NCBI GenBank assembly: GCA_019418225.1
Contig: DYCF01000007.1
Span: 62,001 to 126,000 of the forward strand
DNA length: 64,000 bases
Source of the DNA: Clostridiales bacterium
GTDB taxonomy: Bacteria > Bacillota > Clostridia > Lachnospirales > Cellulosilyticaceae
Direction: 5' to 3'
In this document: positions 52,632-60,395 of the stretch, piece after piece
Layout: each line of letters begins with the position of its first letter
Position numbering within the stretch: the stretch's first letter is position 1
Translations under genes and position numbers: made by a program
Notes under the pieces: model-generated
What the model was told of the DNA's origin: nothing
Database searches by the model: none
The model's input: only the letters and a program-made list of their open reading frames with translations

Positions 52632-53679
52632 TTTGAACACCTTCTTCCTTCTTTGTTTCAGCAGTTACTTGCTGATTTTTTTCTTTAGTTTTTTTCCTGC
52701 GCTGTTTAAAGGCAGATAATCCTTTAGGTGACTCTACTTTAGTTGGTTCGTTTTTAGTAACTTCTAGGAAAATATCCTCTAGTGAAAATGCTTTAGATTG
52801 CATCATAAGAAGTGGATTATACATTTCATAACATAAATTAAAGATTTGCTTACGAATATCTATTTTTTTGTCTGTTTCAATAGTAATATCATGGGTATTT
52901 TCTTCAAACGACCCAATGACTTGTATCTGATTAACGCCTTCAATACTGCTTAAGGCATCTAAGAAGTCATCATTAATCTTTTCTACACGAATTGTAATTT
53001 GAGAAGTAGAATTAAAGATATTTGCAAGATTTTCTGTTGTGTCGCTGGCTACGATAGTACCTTTATTAATAATCATAACTTGATTACAGATTGCGCTAAT
53101 TTCAGATAAAATATGAGAACTTAAAATAATAGTATGTTCTTTACTAAGATCTTTAATAAGCTCACGCATTTCGATGATTTGCTTAGGGTCTAAGCCAACA
53201 GTAGGCTCGTCCAATATAAGCACTTTCGGTGAACCAATTAATGCTCCACCGAGGCCGACTCTTTGTCTATACCCTTTGGAAAGGTGCTTAATAAGTCTAC
53301 CTGCTACAGGCTCTAGACTAAGACGTTTAACGATTTTGTCGATGTGAGATTTTAAATCTTTAACACTGACTTTTTTGAGCTTAGCTACAAAACTTAAGTA
53401 TTCATTTACAGTCATATCTAGATAAAGTGGTGGGATTTCTGGCAGATATCCAATATTTTTCTTTGCTTCTATTGGATTTTCTAAAATATCAATGCCATTA
53501 ATTTTAATTGTGCCAGAAGTAGAAGAAAGATAGCCAGTAAGCATATTCATGGTAGTAGATTTTCCAGCACCATTAGGTCCTAGAAAGCCTAAAATTTCTC
53601 CTTCTTTTACAGTGAAGCTTAAGTCATTTACAGCTGTATATTTACCATATACCTTAGTTAAATTAGTGACTTCAATCAA
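52612..53679 (-). CDS. ABC transporter ATPase (GldA-like)
   Basis: The 355 residues carry Walker A GPNGAGKST (about 34-42), signature LSKGYRQRVGLGGAL (about 132), Walker B KVLILDEPTVGLDP (about 150-163) and a C-terminal extension (about 215-355) ending in a charged KRRKKTKEKNQQ tail. I prefer TTG at 53679: GGAGG lies 9 nt upstream, whereas the ATG at 53688 directly abuts it. First gene of a four-gene minus-strand operon (ATPase, permease, GldG-like, DUF4340). Confidence 0.92.
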   Translation of the reverse strand: MIEVTNLTKVYGKYTAVNDLSFTVKEGEILGFLGPNGAGKSTTMNMLTGYLSSTSGTIKINGIDILENPIEAKKNIGYLPEIPPLYLDMTVNEYLSFVAKLKKVSVKDLKSHIDKIVKRLSLEPVAGRLIKHLSKGYRQRVGLGGALIGSPKVLILDEPTVGLDPKQIIEMRELIKDLSKEHTIILSSHILSEISAICNQVMIINKGTIVASDTTENLANIFNSTSQITIRVEKINDDFLDALSSIEGVNQIQVIGSFEENTHDITIETDKKIDIRKQIFNLCYEMYNPLLMMQSKAFSLEDIFLEVTKNEPTKVESPKGLSAFKQRRKKTKEKNQQVTAETKKEEGVQNDNLAQ

Positions 53680-53925
53680 TGTGTTCATCCTCCTTGAATA
53701 GATGTAATTGGCATTACTGTATTATAAAAACGACACATTTTCACTATAAACTAAAAATTTGAACAGAATATTAATATTGATACAAATAATATATTTATTT
53801 TAATAAATTATATAAATTAAAATCTTTAGACCGGGAAGTATTATTAGGTATATAATTTTGAGATTTATAAAATACTAGTATTGAGTGAGTAAGATGATAA
53901 TTATTTAACCAAAAGGAGGTAACTG

Positions 53926-54225
53926 ATGTCAGACGAATATAAAGGTGATCTAGTTTTATCTGATGTAGTGAATAAGGTTGTATCAGAAGGCGGCGCAAAT
54001 GCTGAACAAATTACAAAGCTTATTAAACATGATGGAGAAGTCGTTGGATATGAACTTGCTTCAGGACGTCATGTTTCTGTAGCAGAAGCTATTAACATGG
54101 CTAAAGCAAATCAGCTTGACCATGTAGGTGTTTCCACTTCAAAAGATGGCAGTGAATATATTCGTTCCTTAGCAGATGGAGATGAGTCCAACAATTTAGG
54201 TAACCTACCATCAATTACAGAATAA
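53926..54225 (+). CDS. DUF3892 domain protein
   Basis: Ninety-nine residues with the DUF3892 pattern: ITKLIKHDGEVVGYELASG (about 30-48), VSVAEAINMAKANQLDHVGV (about 51-70) and the C-terminal YIRSLADGDESNNLGNLP. Soluble, no signal peptide. AAAGGAGGT 6-7 nt before ATG, an excellent site. Function unknown; widespread in Firmicutes. Divergent from the Gld-like operon across a 246-bp AT-rich gap in which only weak promoter-like sequences were seen. Confidence 0.85.
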   Translation: MSDEYKGDLVLSDVVNKVVSEGGANAEQITKLIKHDGEVVGYELASGRHVSVAEAINMAKANQLDHVGVSTSKDGSEYIRSLADGDESNNLGNLPSITE

Positions 54226-54230
54226 AAACA

Positions 54231-54310
54231 TAAAAGTGCTATTTTAGCTAATGTAATATAATCTATAACAATCACGTTATACTCAGCAGCATAGCTAAAT
54301 AGCACTTTTA
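54231..54310 (+). terminator. Long-stem terminator of the DUF3892 gene
   Basis: AAAAGTGCTATTTTAGCTA (54232-54250) pairs with TAGCTAAATAGCACTTTT (54292-54309) across a 41-nt AT-rich loop. Confidence 0.7.
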
Positions 54311-54405
54311 TACATTTTTAACACAACATAGAGCAAAGCGACTTAATTATAGATTGGTGTATTCGGATAAAATGTCCCTAATCCGGCCGTCTAACCGCTA
54401 ATCAT

Positions 54406-54480
54406 GGGTGTGGATTTTTTATCGCGACTTCGACCGCAGGGAGGGAGCAGGAAAAATATATACTTAATTTATCCATGCCC
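54406..54480 (-). repeat. Short palindromic element, copy 1 (inverted relative to copies 2 and 3)
   Basis: Ends GGGTGTGGAT and ATCCATGCCC are imperfect inverted repeats. The core 54416-54460 (containing TATCGCGACTTCGACCGCAG) is the exact reverse complement of 56458-56502. A small hairpin AGCGATAG-GGGGT-CTATCGCT follows at 54531-54551. Markedly GC-richer than its surroundings; no coding potential. Confidence 0.8.
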
Positions 54481-54710
54481 TACATAGCCTAACTAAAGGC
54501 CGCCACATTTGTTCCTGAACACAAAAAAATAGCGATAGGGGGTCTATCGCTGGAAAAAATATTGTCTGTTAGTAATTGTTTAAATAATATTGGGGTTTGT
54601 GAGATAATTGGAATGGGGAGGAATCATAACTATCTCGTAGTTAGTATGTCACCTTCTGAAAAAACTATGCTAAAAATAAATGAAACCTAAATATGGTAAT
54701 TTATAAAATT

Positions 54711-54738
54711 TTAGATTATGATATGATAAAAATATAAT
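54711..54738 (+). promoter_or_regulatory. Possible rnhC promoter
   Basis: TATAAT (54733-54738) with TTAGAT 16 bp upstream. The predicted start, near 54744, falls within the first arm of the tandem RNA motif. The rest of 54552-54710 is AT-rich with nothing assignable. Confidence 0.5.
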
Positions 54739-54741
54739 AGA

Positions 54742-54838
54742 GGTTTTACAAGTTATTCACATGTTTTAGTGATGTGAAATCATTAGGAGAAATCTATTTA
54801 TGTGATGTATAGTGTAAAGTTATAGTTGATTTCTCTAT
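54742..54838 (+). ncRNA. Two-hairpin RNA motif, copy A (rnhC leader)
   Basis: Hairpin 1: GGTTTTACA (54742-54750)/TGTGAAATC (54773-54781), two wobble pairs. Hairpin 2: GAGAAA (54787-54792)/TTTCTC (54830-54835), extended inward by TC/GA and A-T-T with AGT across a mismatch, loop containing ATGTATA. Ends CTATA. The motif shares about half of its bases and all helices with copies B and C. It begins at the predicted transcription start of rnhC. Confidence 0.6.
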
Positions 54839-54839
54839 A

Positions 54840-54950
54840 GATTCCACATTTATAAAGTTTAGTTATTCATAATCTTTAGCAATGTGAAATCATTGGGAGA
54901 AAACAACTTACGTACATGTATATTTCAAGTTTTTAGTTGGTTTCTCTATA
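54840..54950 (+). ncRNA. Two-hairpin RNA motif, copy B (rnhC leader)
   Basis: Hairpin 1: GATTCCACATT (54840-54850)/AATGTGAAATC (54881-54891), one mismatch. Hairpin 2: GAGAAA (54897-54902)/TTTCTC (54941-54946), extended by CAACT with AGTTG beyond an A-G mismatch; loop contains ATGTATA. Directly follows copy A, and ends about 46 bp before the rnhC ribosome-binding site. Confidence 0.6.
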
Positions 54951-55012
54951 TAAAATTTTAGACATAAAATATAAGGTTTAGAAATAGATATGTGTTAAGG
55001 AGAGGATTACCT

Positions 55013-55939
55013 ATGAATAAATTTGAGAAGTATCAAGAGATGAGAAATGCTTTAGAATTACAAGGCGTTAGTGTATATGAGTATAAGGAAATTAATTATG
55101 GCTTACAATTCGATGTAGAACTTGATGATATGGTTTCTAAAGTGAGGATATATGAGAGTAAAAAAGGCATTAAGATAGATTTATCAACGGTAAAATATGA
55201 TGCATTAAAAGAAGTTATATTTAATATAGATAACGTAGGGCTTATAAATGGACAAACTACAAGAGGTAAAATGAGCAGTAATAAGGCAAAGAGTGGATTT
55301 GCTACAGATATTTTAGAAAATCCGTTGATTGGCGTAGATGAATCAGGGAAGGGTGACTATTTTGGGCCGTTAGTAATAGCGGGTGTATATGCTGATGCTG
55401 CGCGTAAAATTGAACTACAAAAAATAGGAGCTATGGATAGTAAGGCCTTAACTGATAAAAAGATTGGAGAGCTTGCAGAAAAAATTAAAAAAATTTGTCC
55501 ATATAATATGGTAGTTATTGGAAATGAGTCGTATAATAAAATGTATTACAAGATAGATAACTTAAATAAATTATTAGCATGGGGGCATGCAAGGGTAATA
55601 GAAAATATGCTAGAGCAAGTAGATGCACCATATGCACTTTCGGATCAATTTGGCAATGAGAATTTTATTAAAAGTGCACTCATGGAAAAAGGAAAGAAAA
55701 TTACATTAGAGCAGCGTCCGAAGGGAGAAGAAAATATAGTTGTTGCAGCAGCTAGTATTTTAGCTAGAAATGAATTTGTGAGAAAGATGGAGGAGATGAA
55801 GCATACATATGATATGACATTTCCAAAGGGAGCAAGCAATCAGACACTTATAGCGGCTAGGGAGTTTGTGATGCGTTATGGACAAGAAGAACTTATTAAA
55901 GTAAGCAAGCTCCATTTTAAGACGACACAGAATATATAA
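55013..55939 (+). CDS. rnhC: Ribonuclease HIII
   Basis: Removes RNA from RNA-DNA hybrids (R-loops, primers). The 308 residues combine the N-terminal TBP-like substrate-binding domain (about 1-85) with the RNase H fold: GVDESGKGDYFGPLV (about 97-111, catalytic DE), AMDSKALTDKKI and the AAASILARNEFV segment. The N-terminal domain and G-K-G signature mark HIII rather than HII. ATG 55013 follows AAGGAGAGG by 7 nt. Preceded by two tandem copies of a structured motif also found in feoAB. Confidence 0.95.
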   Translation: MNKFEKYQEMRNALELQGVSVYEYKEINYGLQFDVELDDMVSKVRIYESKKGIKIDLSTVKYDALKEVIFNIDNVGLINGQTTRGKMSSNKAKSGFATDILENPLIGVDESGKGDYFGPLVIAGVYADAARKIELQKIGAMDSKALTDKKIGELAEKIKKICPYNMVVIGNESYNKMYYKIDNLNKLLAWGHARVIENMLEQVDAPYALSDQFGNENFIKSALMEKGKKITLEQRPKGEENIVVAAASILARNEFVRKMEEMKHTYDMTFPKGASNQTLIAAREFVMRYGQEELIKVSKLHFKTTQNI

Positions 55940-56075
55940 TATTTACCAATGTACTTATAAGGGATAAGGCCTTATAATAATAATAAGCTTACCCCTTTAG
56001 AACTTTAGAAAAAGGGTTTATGAAAAGGCTAAATAAAGATATGTAACGTGTCAATATACTTAGGGGGTGCAGTCA

Positions 56076-56390
56076 TTGAATGATTTAAAAAGGATTAATA
56101 GTCATTCAGAGAGTGAAATCTATTGCAATTGTTGTGGAAAACCAATTATGAAAACGGCTTTGAGAAATGTGCCAATGGATTATTTGCATATTGAGAAAAG
56201 TTGGGGATACTTTTCTTCAAAAGATTTAACAAGGCAAGTTTTTAATGTCTGTGAACAATGTTATGATAAGTGGGTTTCTAGTTTTAATATCCCTGTAGAA
56301 GAATATCCCGTAGAAGATATACACGTCTACTCAGAAGAAGAAATAGAAATATTAAGTGCAGCTTATAAAGAGGCGGCAATAGAAGGATAA
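56076..56390 (+). CDS. Small zinc-ribbon protein of unknown function
   Basis: The 104-residue product has two Cys pairs, CNCCGKPI (about 17-24) and NVCEQCYDKW (about 65-74), a probable four-Cys zinc site, and an acidic C-terminus (VEEYPVEDIHVYSEEEIEIL). TTG 56076 is preferred because AGGGGGTG lies 6 nt upstream; the GTG at 56067 is within that site. No signal peptide. Not recognised beyond the zinc-ribbon pattern. It lies with rnhC between inverted copies of a short repeat. Confidence 0.7.
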   Translation: MNDLKRINSHSESEIYCNCCGKPIMKTALRNVPMDYLHIEKSWGYFSSKDLTRQVFNVCEQCYDKWVSSFNIPVEEYPVEDIHVYSEEEIEILSAAYKEAAIEG

Positions 56391-56392
56391 AA

Positions 56393-56430
56393 TGGTGGTG
56401 CACAAATGTGCATCGCCTTATTTTTTTGGA
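56393..56430 (+). terminator. Terminator of the zinc-ribbon gene
   Basis: GGTGGTGCAC-AAAT-GTGCATCGCC with wobble/mismatch, followed by TTATTTTTTT. Confidence 0.75.
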
Positions 56431-56439
56431 GGGGGGTTC

Positions 56440-56524
56440 GTGTGGATAAATTGAAATTATATTTTTCCTGCTCCCTCCCTGCGGTCGAAGTCGCGATAAA
56501 AATAAAATTTCAATTTATCCACAC
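56440..56524 (+). repeat. Short palindromic element, copy 2 (complete, 19-bp terminal inverted repeats)
   Basis: GTGTGGATAAATTGAAATT at 56440-56458 and its exact reverse complement at 56506-56524 flank a GC-rich core (56458-56502, containing CCCTCCCTGCGGTCGAAG). Total 85 bp, MITE-like or REP-like. No obvious target-site duplication. A frame reading across it (56406-56597) is not a gene. Confidence 0.85.
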
Positions 56525-56628
56525 TCTACTGGCAAAGAGAATGGCGGCTAAAGCATATTTGTGCAAAGATTACTCTGGGCTGGATGGTAGAGGTTAAGTT
56601 AGGAGTGGGCGGAGAATGAGAAAATAGA

Positions 56629-56672
56629 ATTTTTCCTGTGCCCTCCCTGCGGTGGAAGTTGCGATAAAAATA
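56629..56672 (+). repeat. Short palindromic element, copy 3 (diverged core)
   Basis: Same orientation as copy 2: ATTTTTCCTG, CCCTCCCTGCGGT, GCGATAAAAAT, with four or five substitutions and no preserved terminal inverted repeats. Probably an older copy. Confidence 0.75.
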
Positions 56673-56685
56673 TAACTTGCATAAA

Positions 56686-56733
56686 AGAAGAGGGTGTTAT
56701 GAAACATTTAAGTAGTTTCATAACACCCTCTTA
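56686..56733 (-). terminator. Terminator of feoAB
   Basis: AAGAGGGTGTTATGAAAC pairs perfectly (18 bp) with GTTTCATAACACCCTCTT. On the minus strand it continues CTTTTATG, a T-rich end. Confidence 0.9.
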
Positions 56734-56768
56734 TATATTAAAGTATATTTAATTTACTATTGTAATTT

Positions 56769-58769
56769 TTAAATGAATAATTGGCCGATGCACATTACTA
56801 GGAATGAGACAATCCAAGCTACGGCGACTTGGAAGATTACGGAGAAGGTTACCCATTTTAGGCTGTTTGTTTCTCTTTTGATAGCACCTAGTGTTCCTAC
56901 GCAAGGAATGTAAAGGAGCGTAAATACTAAGAAAGCATAGGCACTAAGTGGTGTGAATGAACTAGCTAAAGCTTGGTGGAAATTGCTAGCAGTAGCTACT
57001 TCTCCTAGGCCATATACAATGGCCATATTTGATACTACGATTTCTTTACCAACTACACCAGCAATCAGTGAGAGAGCTGCTTGCCAGTTACCGAATCCTA
57101 ACGGTGCAAATAGTGGTGCAATAAAGTGACCGATAGATGCGCCTAAGCTATCTGCCATATCAACTGGTCCGCTGAAGTTGAAGTTAAGGATAAACCATAA
57201 AAATACTGAAGCGACGAAGATAGTAGTTCCTGCTTTAATGAGGAAACCACGCACCTTTTCCCATACTTGAAGTGCTGTATTTTTTAAGTTTGGTAAATGA
57301 TATTTAGGAAGCTCCATGATGAAAGGCATGCTGTCTGACTTGAAGAGTGTCTTTTTAAAGATAAAGGCAATCACAAGGGCTACAACAATACCTAAGAAAT
57401 AAAGTGAAGCTACTATGAGTCCTTCTTTACCAGGGAAGAAGGCTGATGCAAACAATGTATAAATAGGGAGTCTTGCACTACAAGAGAAGAATGGATTAAT
57501 TAAAATAGAAGTTAAACGATCATTTTCATCTTCAATTGTACGTGTTCCCATAATGGCAGGTACATTGCATCCAAAACCTAAAAGCATAGGAATGATGGCT
57601 TTACCATTTAAACCTAACTTTTTCATAAGCTCGTCCATAATAAAGGCAACCCTTGCCATATAGCCTGTATCTTCAAGGATTGTTAAAGCAATGAATAAAG
57701 CTGCAATATTAGGTAAGAAGGTAAGAACGCCAAATACACCATTTAAGGCACCTTCTACAACGAGTGCACGAATCCAATCAGATATACCAAGTGCCATGAG
57801 ACCATTATTACAAAGTTCTAATACATAGCTAAAGAAACTATCAAATAAATCTGTAAGCGGTGTTCCTACTAAATTAAAAGTAAAAATAAATACAGCGCAC
57901 ATCACAGCAATGAAAATAGGGAAGCCCCAGAAACGATGTGTGGCATATTTATCAATTTTATCAGTCCAAGTTGTTTGAGTCGCCTTTGGCATTGTGACCA
58001 CTTCTTTAACGATGGAAGCAATATGTGTATATTTACTATGAATAATGCTTTCATTAACAAGAGAGAAGTCACTCTCATCTATATATTGTTTCAGAATAAC
58101 TTGTTCAGTTTCCGAAACATAGTTTAGGACACTTGCATCACCTTCTAATATTTTGAGTGCAATCCAATGAGTAGGTAGTTTTAAACCATCTGTATGAATG
58201 AGAGAAGTGATTTTATTCATTTCATCTACAACTTCATCTTCATAAGTGACTTTATAAGTAGAAGTCTTGTGAAGTATCTTATCATTTGTAATAGTTTTTA
58301 ATAAATCATCTAAACCTGTTTTTTTAGCAGCTACAATGGGAATAATAGGAATATCTAATAAACTAGAAAGTTTAGCTAGATTAATTTTCGTCCCTTGTGC
58401 CTCAGCTACATCCATCATATTCAGTACCATAACGACTGGTTTACCAAGCTCTAGAAGTTGTAGCGTTAAATAAAGGTTACGTTCTAAGTTTGAAGCATCT
58501 ACTAAGTTTAAGATTATGTCTGGGTTTTCTTTTACAATATAATCTCTTGCAATACTTTCATCTAATGAAAGCGCAGATAAACTGTAAGTTCCAGGTAAGT
58601 CTACAAGATTAATAGTAGTATCCTTATAATTAAATTTTGCTTCTTTTTTTTCTACGGTTACACCAGACCAGTTACCTACGGTGTAACGTGCACCTGTTAA
58701 GGCATTAAGTAGGGTGGTCTTACCGATATTCGGATTACCAGCTAGGGCAGCAGTAATTTCTCTTTTCAT
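56769..58769 (-). CDS. feoB: Ferrous iron transporter FeoB
   Basis: GTP-regulated Fe(II) importer. The 666 residues start with the G domain: G1 GNPNIGKTT (about 12-20; many FeoB proteins have Ser or Cys where Ile is), G3 DLPGTYSL (about 57-64), G4 NMMD (about 118-121). A helical spacer and two Gate/core membrane regions (about 285-660; GTRTIEDENDRLTSILINPF, FFSCSARLPIYTLF) follow. GGAGG precedes ATG. Second gene of feoA-feoB. The 132-bp intercistronic space holds a copy of the two-hairpin motif seen before rnhC. Confidence 0.97.
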   Translation of the reverse strand: MKREITAALAGNPNIGKTTLLNALTGARYTVGNWSGVTVEKKEAKFNYKDTTINLVDLPGTYSLSALSLDESIARDYIVKENPDIILNLVDASNLERNLYLTLQLLELGKPVVMVLNMMDVAEAQGTKINLAKLSSLLDIPIIPIVAAKKTGLDDLLKTITNDKILHKTSTYKVTYEDEVVDEMNKITSLIHTDGLKLPTHWIALKILEGDASVLNYVSETEQVILKQYIDESDFSLVNESIIHSKYTHIASIVKEVVTMPKATQTTWTDKIDKYATHRFWGFPIFIAVMCAVFIFTFNLVGTPLTDLFDSFFSYVLELCNNGLMALGISDWIRALVVEGALNGVFGVLTFLPNIAALFIALTILEDTGYMARVAFIMDELMKKLGLNGKAIIPMLLGFGCNVPAIMGTRTIEDENDRLTSILINPFFSCSARLPIYTLFASAFFPGKEGLIVASLYFLGIVVALVIAFIFKKTLFKSDSMPFIMELPKYHLPNLKNTALQVWEKVRGFLIKAGTTIFVASVFLWFILNFNFSGPVDMADSLGASIGHFIAPLFAPLGFGNWQAALSLIAGVVGKEIVVSNMAIVYGLGEVATASNFHQALASSFTPLSAYAFLVFTLLYIPCVGTLGAIKRETNSLKWVTFSVIFQVAVAWIVSFLVMCIGQLFI

Positions 58770-58790
58770 AAAAGCCTCCTGTTGTCGTTG

Positions 58791-58891
58791 ATATAGAGAA
58801 ACTAACTATCACTTTGGAATATACATTTTATAAATGAGTTTCTCTGAATGATTTCACATGGTTAAATCATAGTAAATAACGATGTGAAATC
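58791..58891 (-). ncRNA. Two-hairpin RNA motif, copy C (feoA-feoB intercistronic)
   Basis: Read on the minus strand: hairpin 1 GATTTCACAT (58891-58882)/ATGTGAAATC (58859-58850), perfect; hairpin 2 GAGAAA (58844-58839)/TTTCTC (58801-58796), extended by CT/AG and ATT with AGT/GAT; loop contains ATGTATA; ends TATAT. Sense orientation to feoAB, 11 nt after the feoA stop and 21 nt before the feoB start. Homologous to copies A and B at 54742-54950. Confidence 0.6.
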
Positions 58892-58901
58892 TATATTATG
58901 T

Positions 58902-59126
58902 TTAAGCAAGTGAAATATATTTGGCATCTTCTTTACGAATACATAAGCTGTAGCCTTTTAAAGATACTTGCAATGGATTGCCCATAGGTGCAACCTTTTC
59001 GACTGTTACCTCACATCCTTTAACAAATCCCATATCCATAAAACGCTTCTTGATAGCTGGTGGTGCAGTGATATGTGAAATAGTTGCTAAATCTCCTAAT
59101 GGTAAATCACAAAGTGTACGTGACAT
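58902..59126 (-). CDS. feoA: Ferrous iron transport accessory protein FeoA
   Basis: Small SH3-like cytosolic protein that assists FeoB. The 74-residue product has the family pattern: LGDLATISHITAPPAIKKRF, MDMGFVKGCEVTVEKVAPMGNPLQVSLKGYSLCIRKEDA. ATG 59126 is chosen (AAAAGGGG 8 nt upstream); the frame extends 16 codons further without a site. First gene of feoAB; a weak promoter-like TTAACA ... AATACT lies at 59205-59177 on the minus strand. No convincing Fur or DtxR box recognised. Confidence 0.94.
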   Translation of the reverse strand: MSRTLCDLPLGDLATISHITAPPAIKKRFMDMGFVKGCEVTVEKVAPMGNPLQVSLKGYSLCIRKEDAKYISLA

Positions 59127-59332
59127 ATTAAAACCCCTTTTCATAAATAATGTAAAATATATAAAAACAATCATAAAGTATTTAATTTTGATATCATTTT
59201 GTTAATAAAAATGAAAAACATTCTTAATACAAGTATAATGTAGTTGAAAATTGCTGTCAACGAAAGGCGATTTCCAGTGAATGCATTTCATAAATAAATA
59301 AGGGCGGAGAAAATAGCTTATCGTATATTGGA

Positions 59333-59361
59333 TTGTAACAATCCATATAAAAGGATATAAT
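59333..59361 (+). promoter_or_regulatory. Promoter of rnz
   Basis: TTGTAA (59333-59338), 17-bp spacer, TATAAT (59356-59361), 33 bp before the ATG. Confidence 0.7.
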
Positions 59362-59393
59362 ACTAGTAGCTAAAAGAAAGGAATTAATAGAAT

Positions 59394-60305
59394 ATGTTAG
59401 ACATTTGTTTACTCGGAACAGGCGGTATGTTGCCGCTGCCAGACCGTTATTTAACAGCAATGATGGCAAGATATAATGGCAGAAAACTTTTAATAGATTG
59501 TGGCGAAGGCACACAAGTAACGATGAGGATGTTAGGATGGGGGTATAAAACATTAGATATTATTTGTTTTACCCATTATCATGGTGACCATGTAACGGGG
59601 CTTCCAGGATTACTTCTTACAATTAATAATACAGGAAGAACAGAACCACTTACAATTATAGGGCCTCCAGGGCTTCGTAAAGTAGTAGAAGGATTAACGG
59701 TTGTAAGTCGCGATATTGCCTTTGAACTTAATTTAATTGAGTTACCATATGAAAGACAAACTTTACAAATAGGGGAATTCCATATTACAGCTCAGCCAGT
59801 ACCACATAATGTAAAATGCTTTGCTTATACTATTGAGAATCACAGAATGCCTAAATTTATTGTAGATAAAGCTAGAGCAAATAACGTGCCTCAAAAGTTA
59901 TGGAAACAACTTCAACAAGGAAATACTGTAGAATTAGATGGCAAAACATATACACCTGATATGGTTTTAGGCGCAGCTAGAAAAGGCATTAAGGTAGCTT
60001 ATGCCACAGACTGTAGACCTACAGAGCCTCTAAAGGAGCTCATTAAGGATTCAGATTTATTTATCTGTGAGGGTATGTATACAGATGATAGTTATTTAGA
60101 TCAGGTAAAAAAACATAAACACATGTTAGCTTCAGAGGCAGCAACACTTGCTAAAAATGCTAATGTAGGCGAACTTTGGCTGACACACTTCAGCCCAGCA
60201 GTACCAAATGCTTATATTGATGCAAGTGGTGCTAAGGAAATTTTTCCAAACACTACTGCCGGTTATGACCGTATGGTAACAACTATAGATTTTAAAGAAA
60301 ATTAA
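59394..60305 (+). CDS. rnz: Ribonuclease Z (tRNA 3'-endonuclease)
   Basis: Cuts the 3' trailer from tRNA precursors lacking an encoded CCA, such as the Val tRNA in this window. The 303-residue metallo-beta-lactamase fold has LGTGGMLPLPDRYLTA (about 6-21), the zinc motif THYHGDH (about 59-65), PHNVKCFAYTIE, ATDCRP and HFSPAV (C-terminal His). The length is that of the short RNase Z form. Substrate assignment from family knowledge. Monocistronic or leading into the DUF6715-like gene 90 bp downstream. Confidence 0.93.
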   Translation: MLDICLLGTGGMLPLPDRYLTAMMARYNGRKLLIDCGEGTQVTMRMLGWGYKTLDIICFTHYHGDHVTGLPGLLLTINNTGRTEPLTIIGPPGLRKVVEGLTVVSRDIAFELNLIELPYERQTLQIGEFHITAQPVPHNVKCFAYTIENHRMPKFIVDKARANNVPQKLWKQLQQGNTVELDGKTYTPDMVLGAARKGIKVAYATDCRPTEPLKELIKDSDLFICEGMYTDDSYLDQVKKHKHMLASEAATLAKNANVGELWLTHFSPAVPNAYIDASGAKEIFPNTTAGYDRMVTTIDFKEN

Positions 60306-60395
60306 TAGACATACTATAGGAAAAAAGTACTAAAATAGTAGTAGGATAATATTGGGGCAAGATATAAAACTTTAACTTTTTGAGGAGGGTGTTCT

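Noticed and set aside
56406..56597. 63-codon open frame downstream of the zinc-ribbon gene
   Set aside because: It begins in a terminator and reads straight through the 85-bp palindromic element; no ribosome-binding site.
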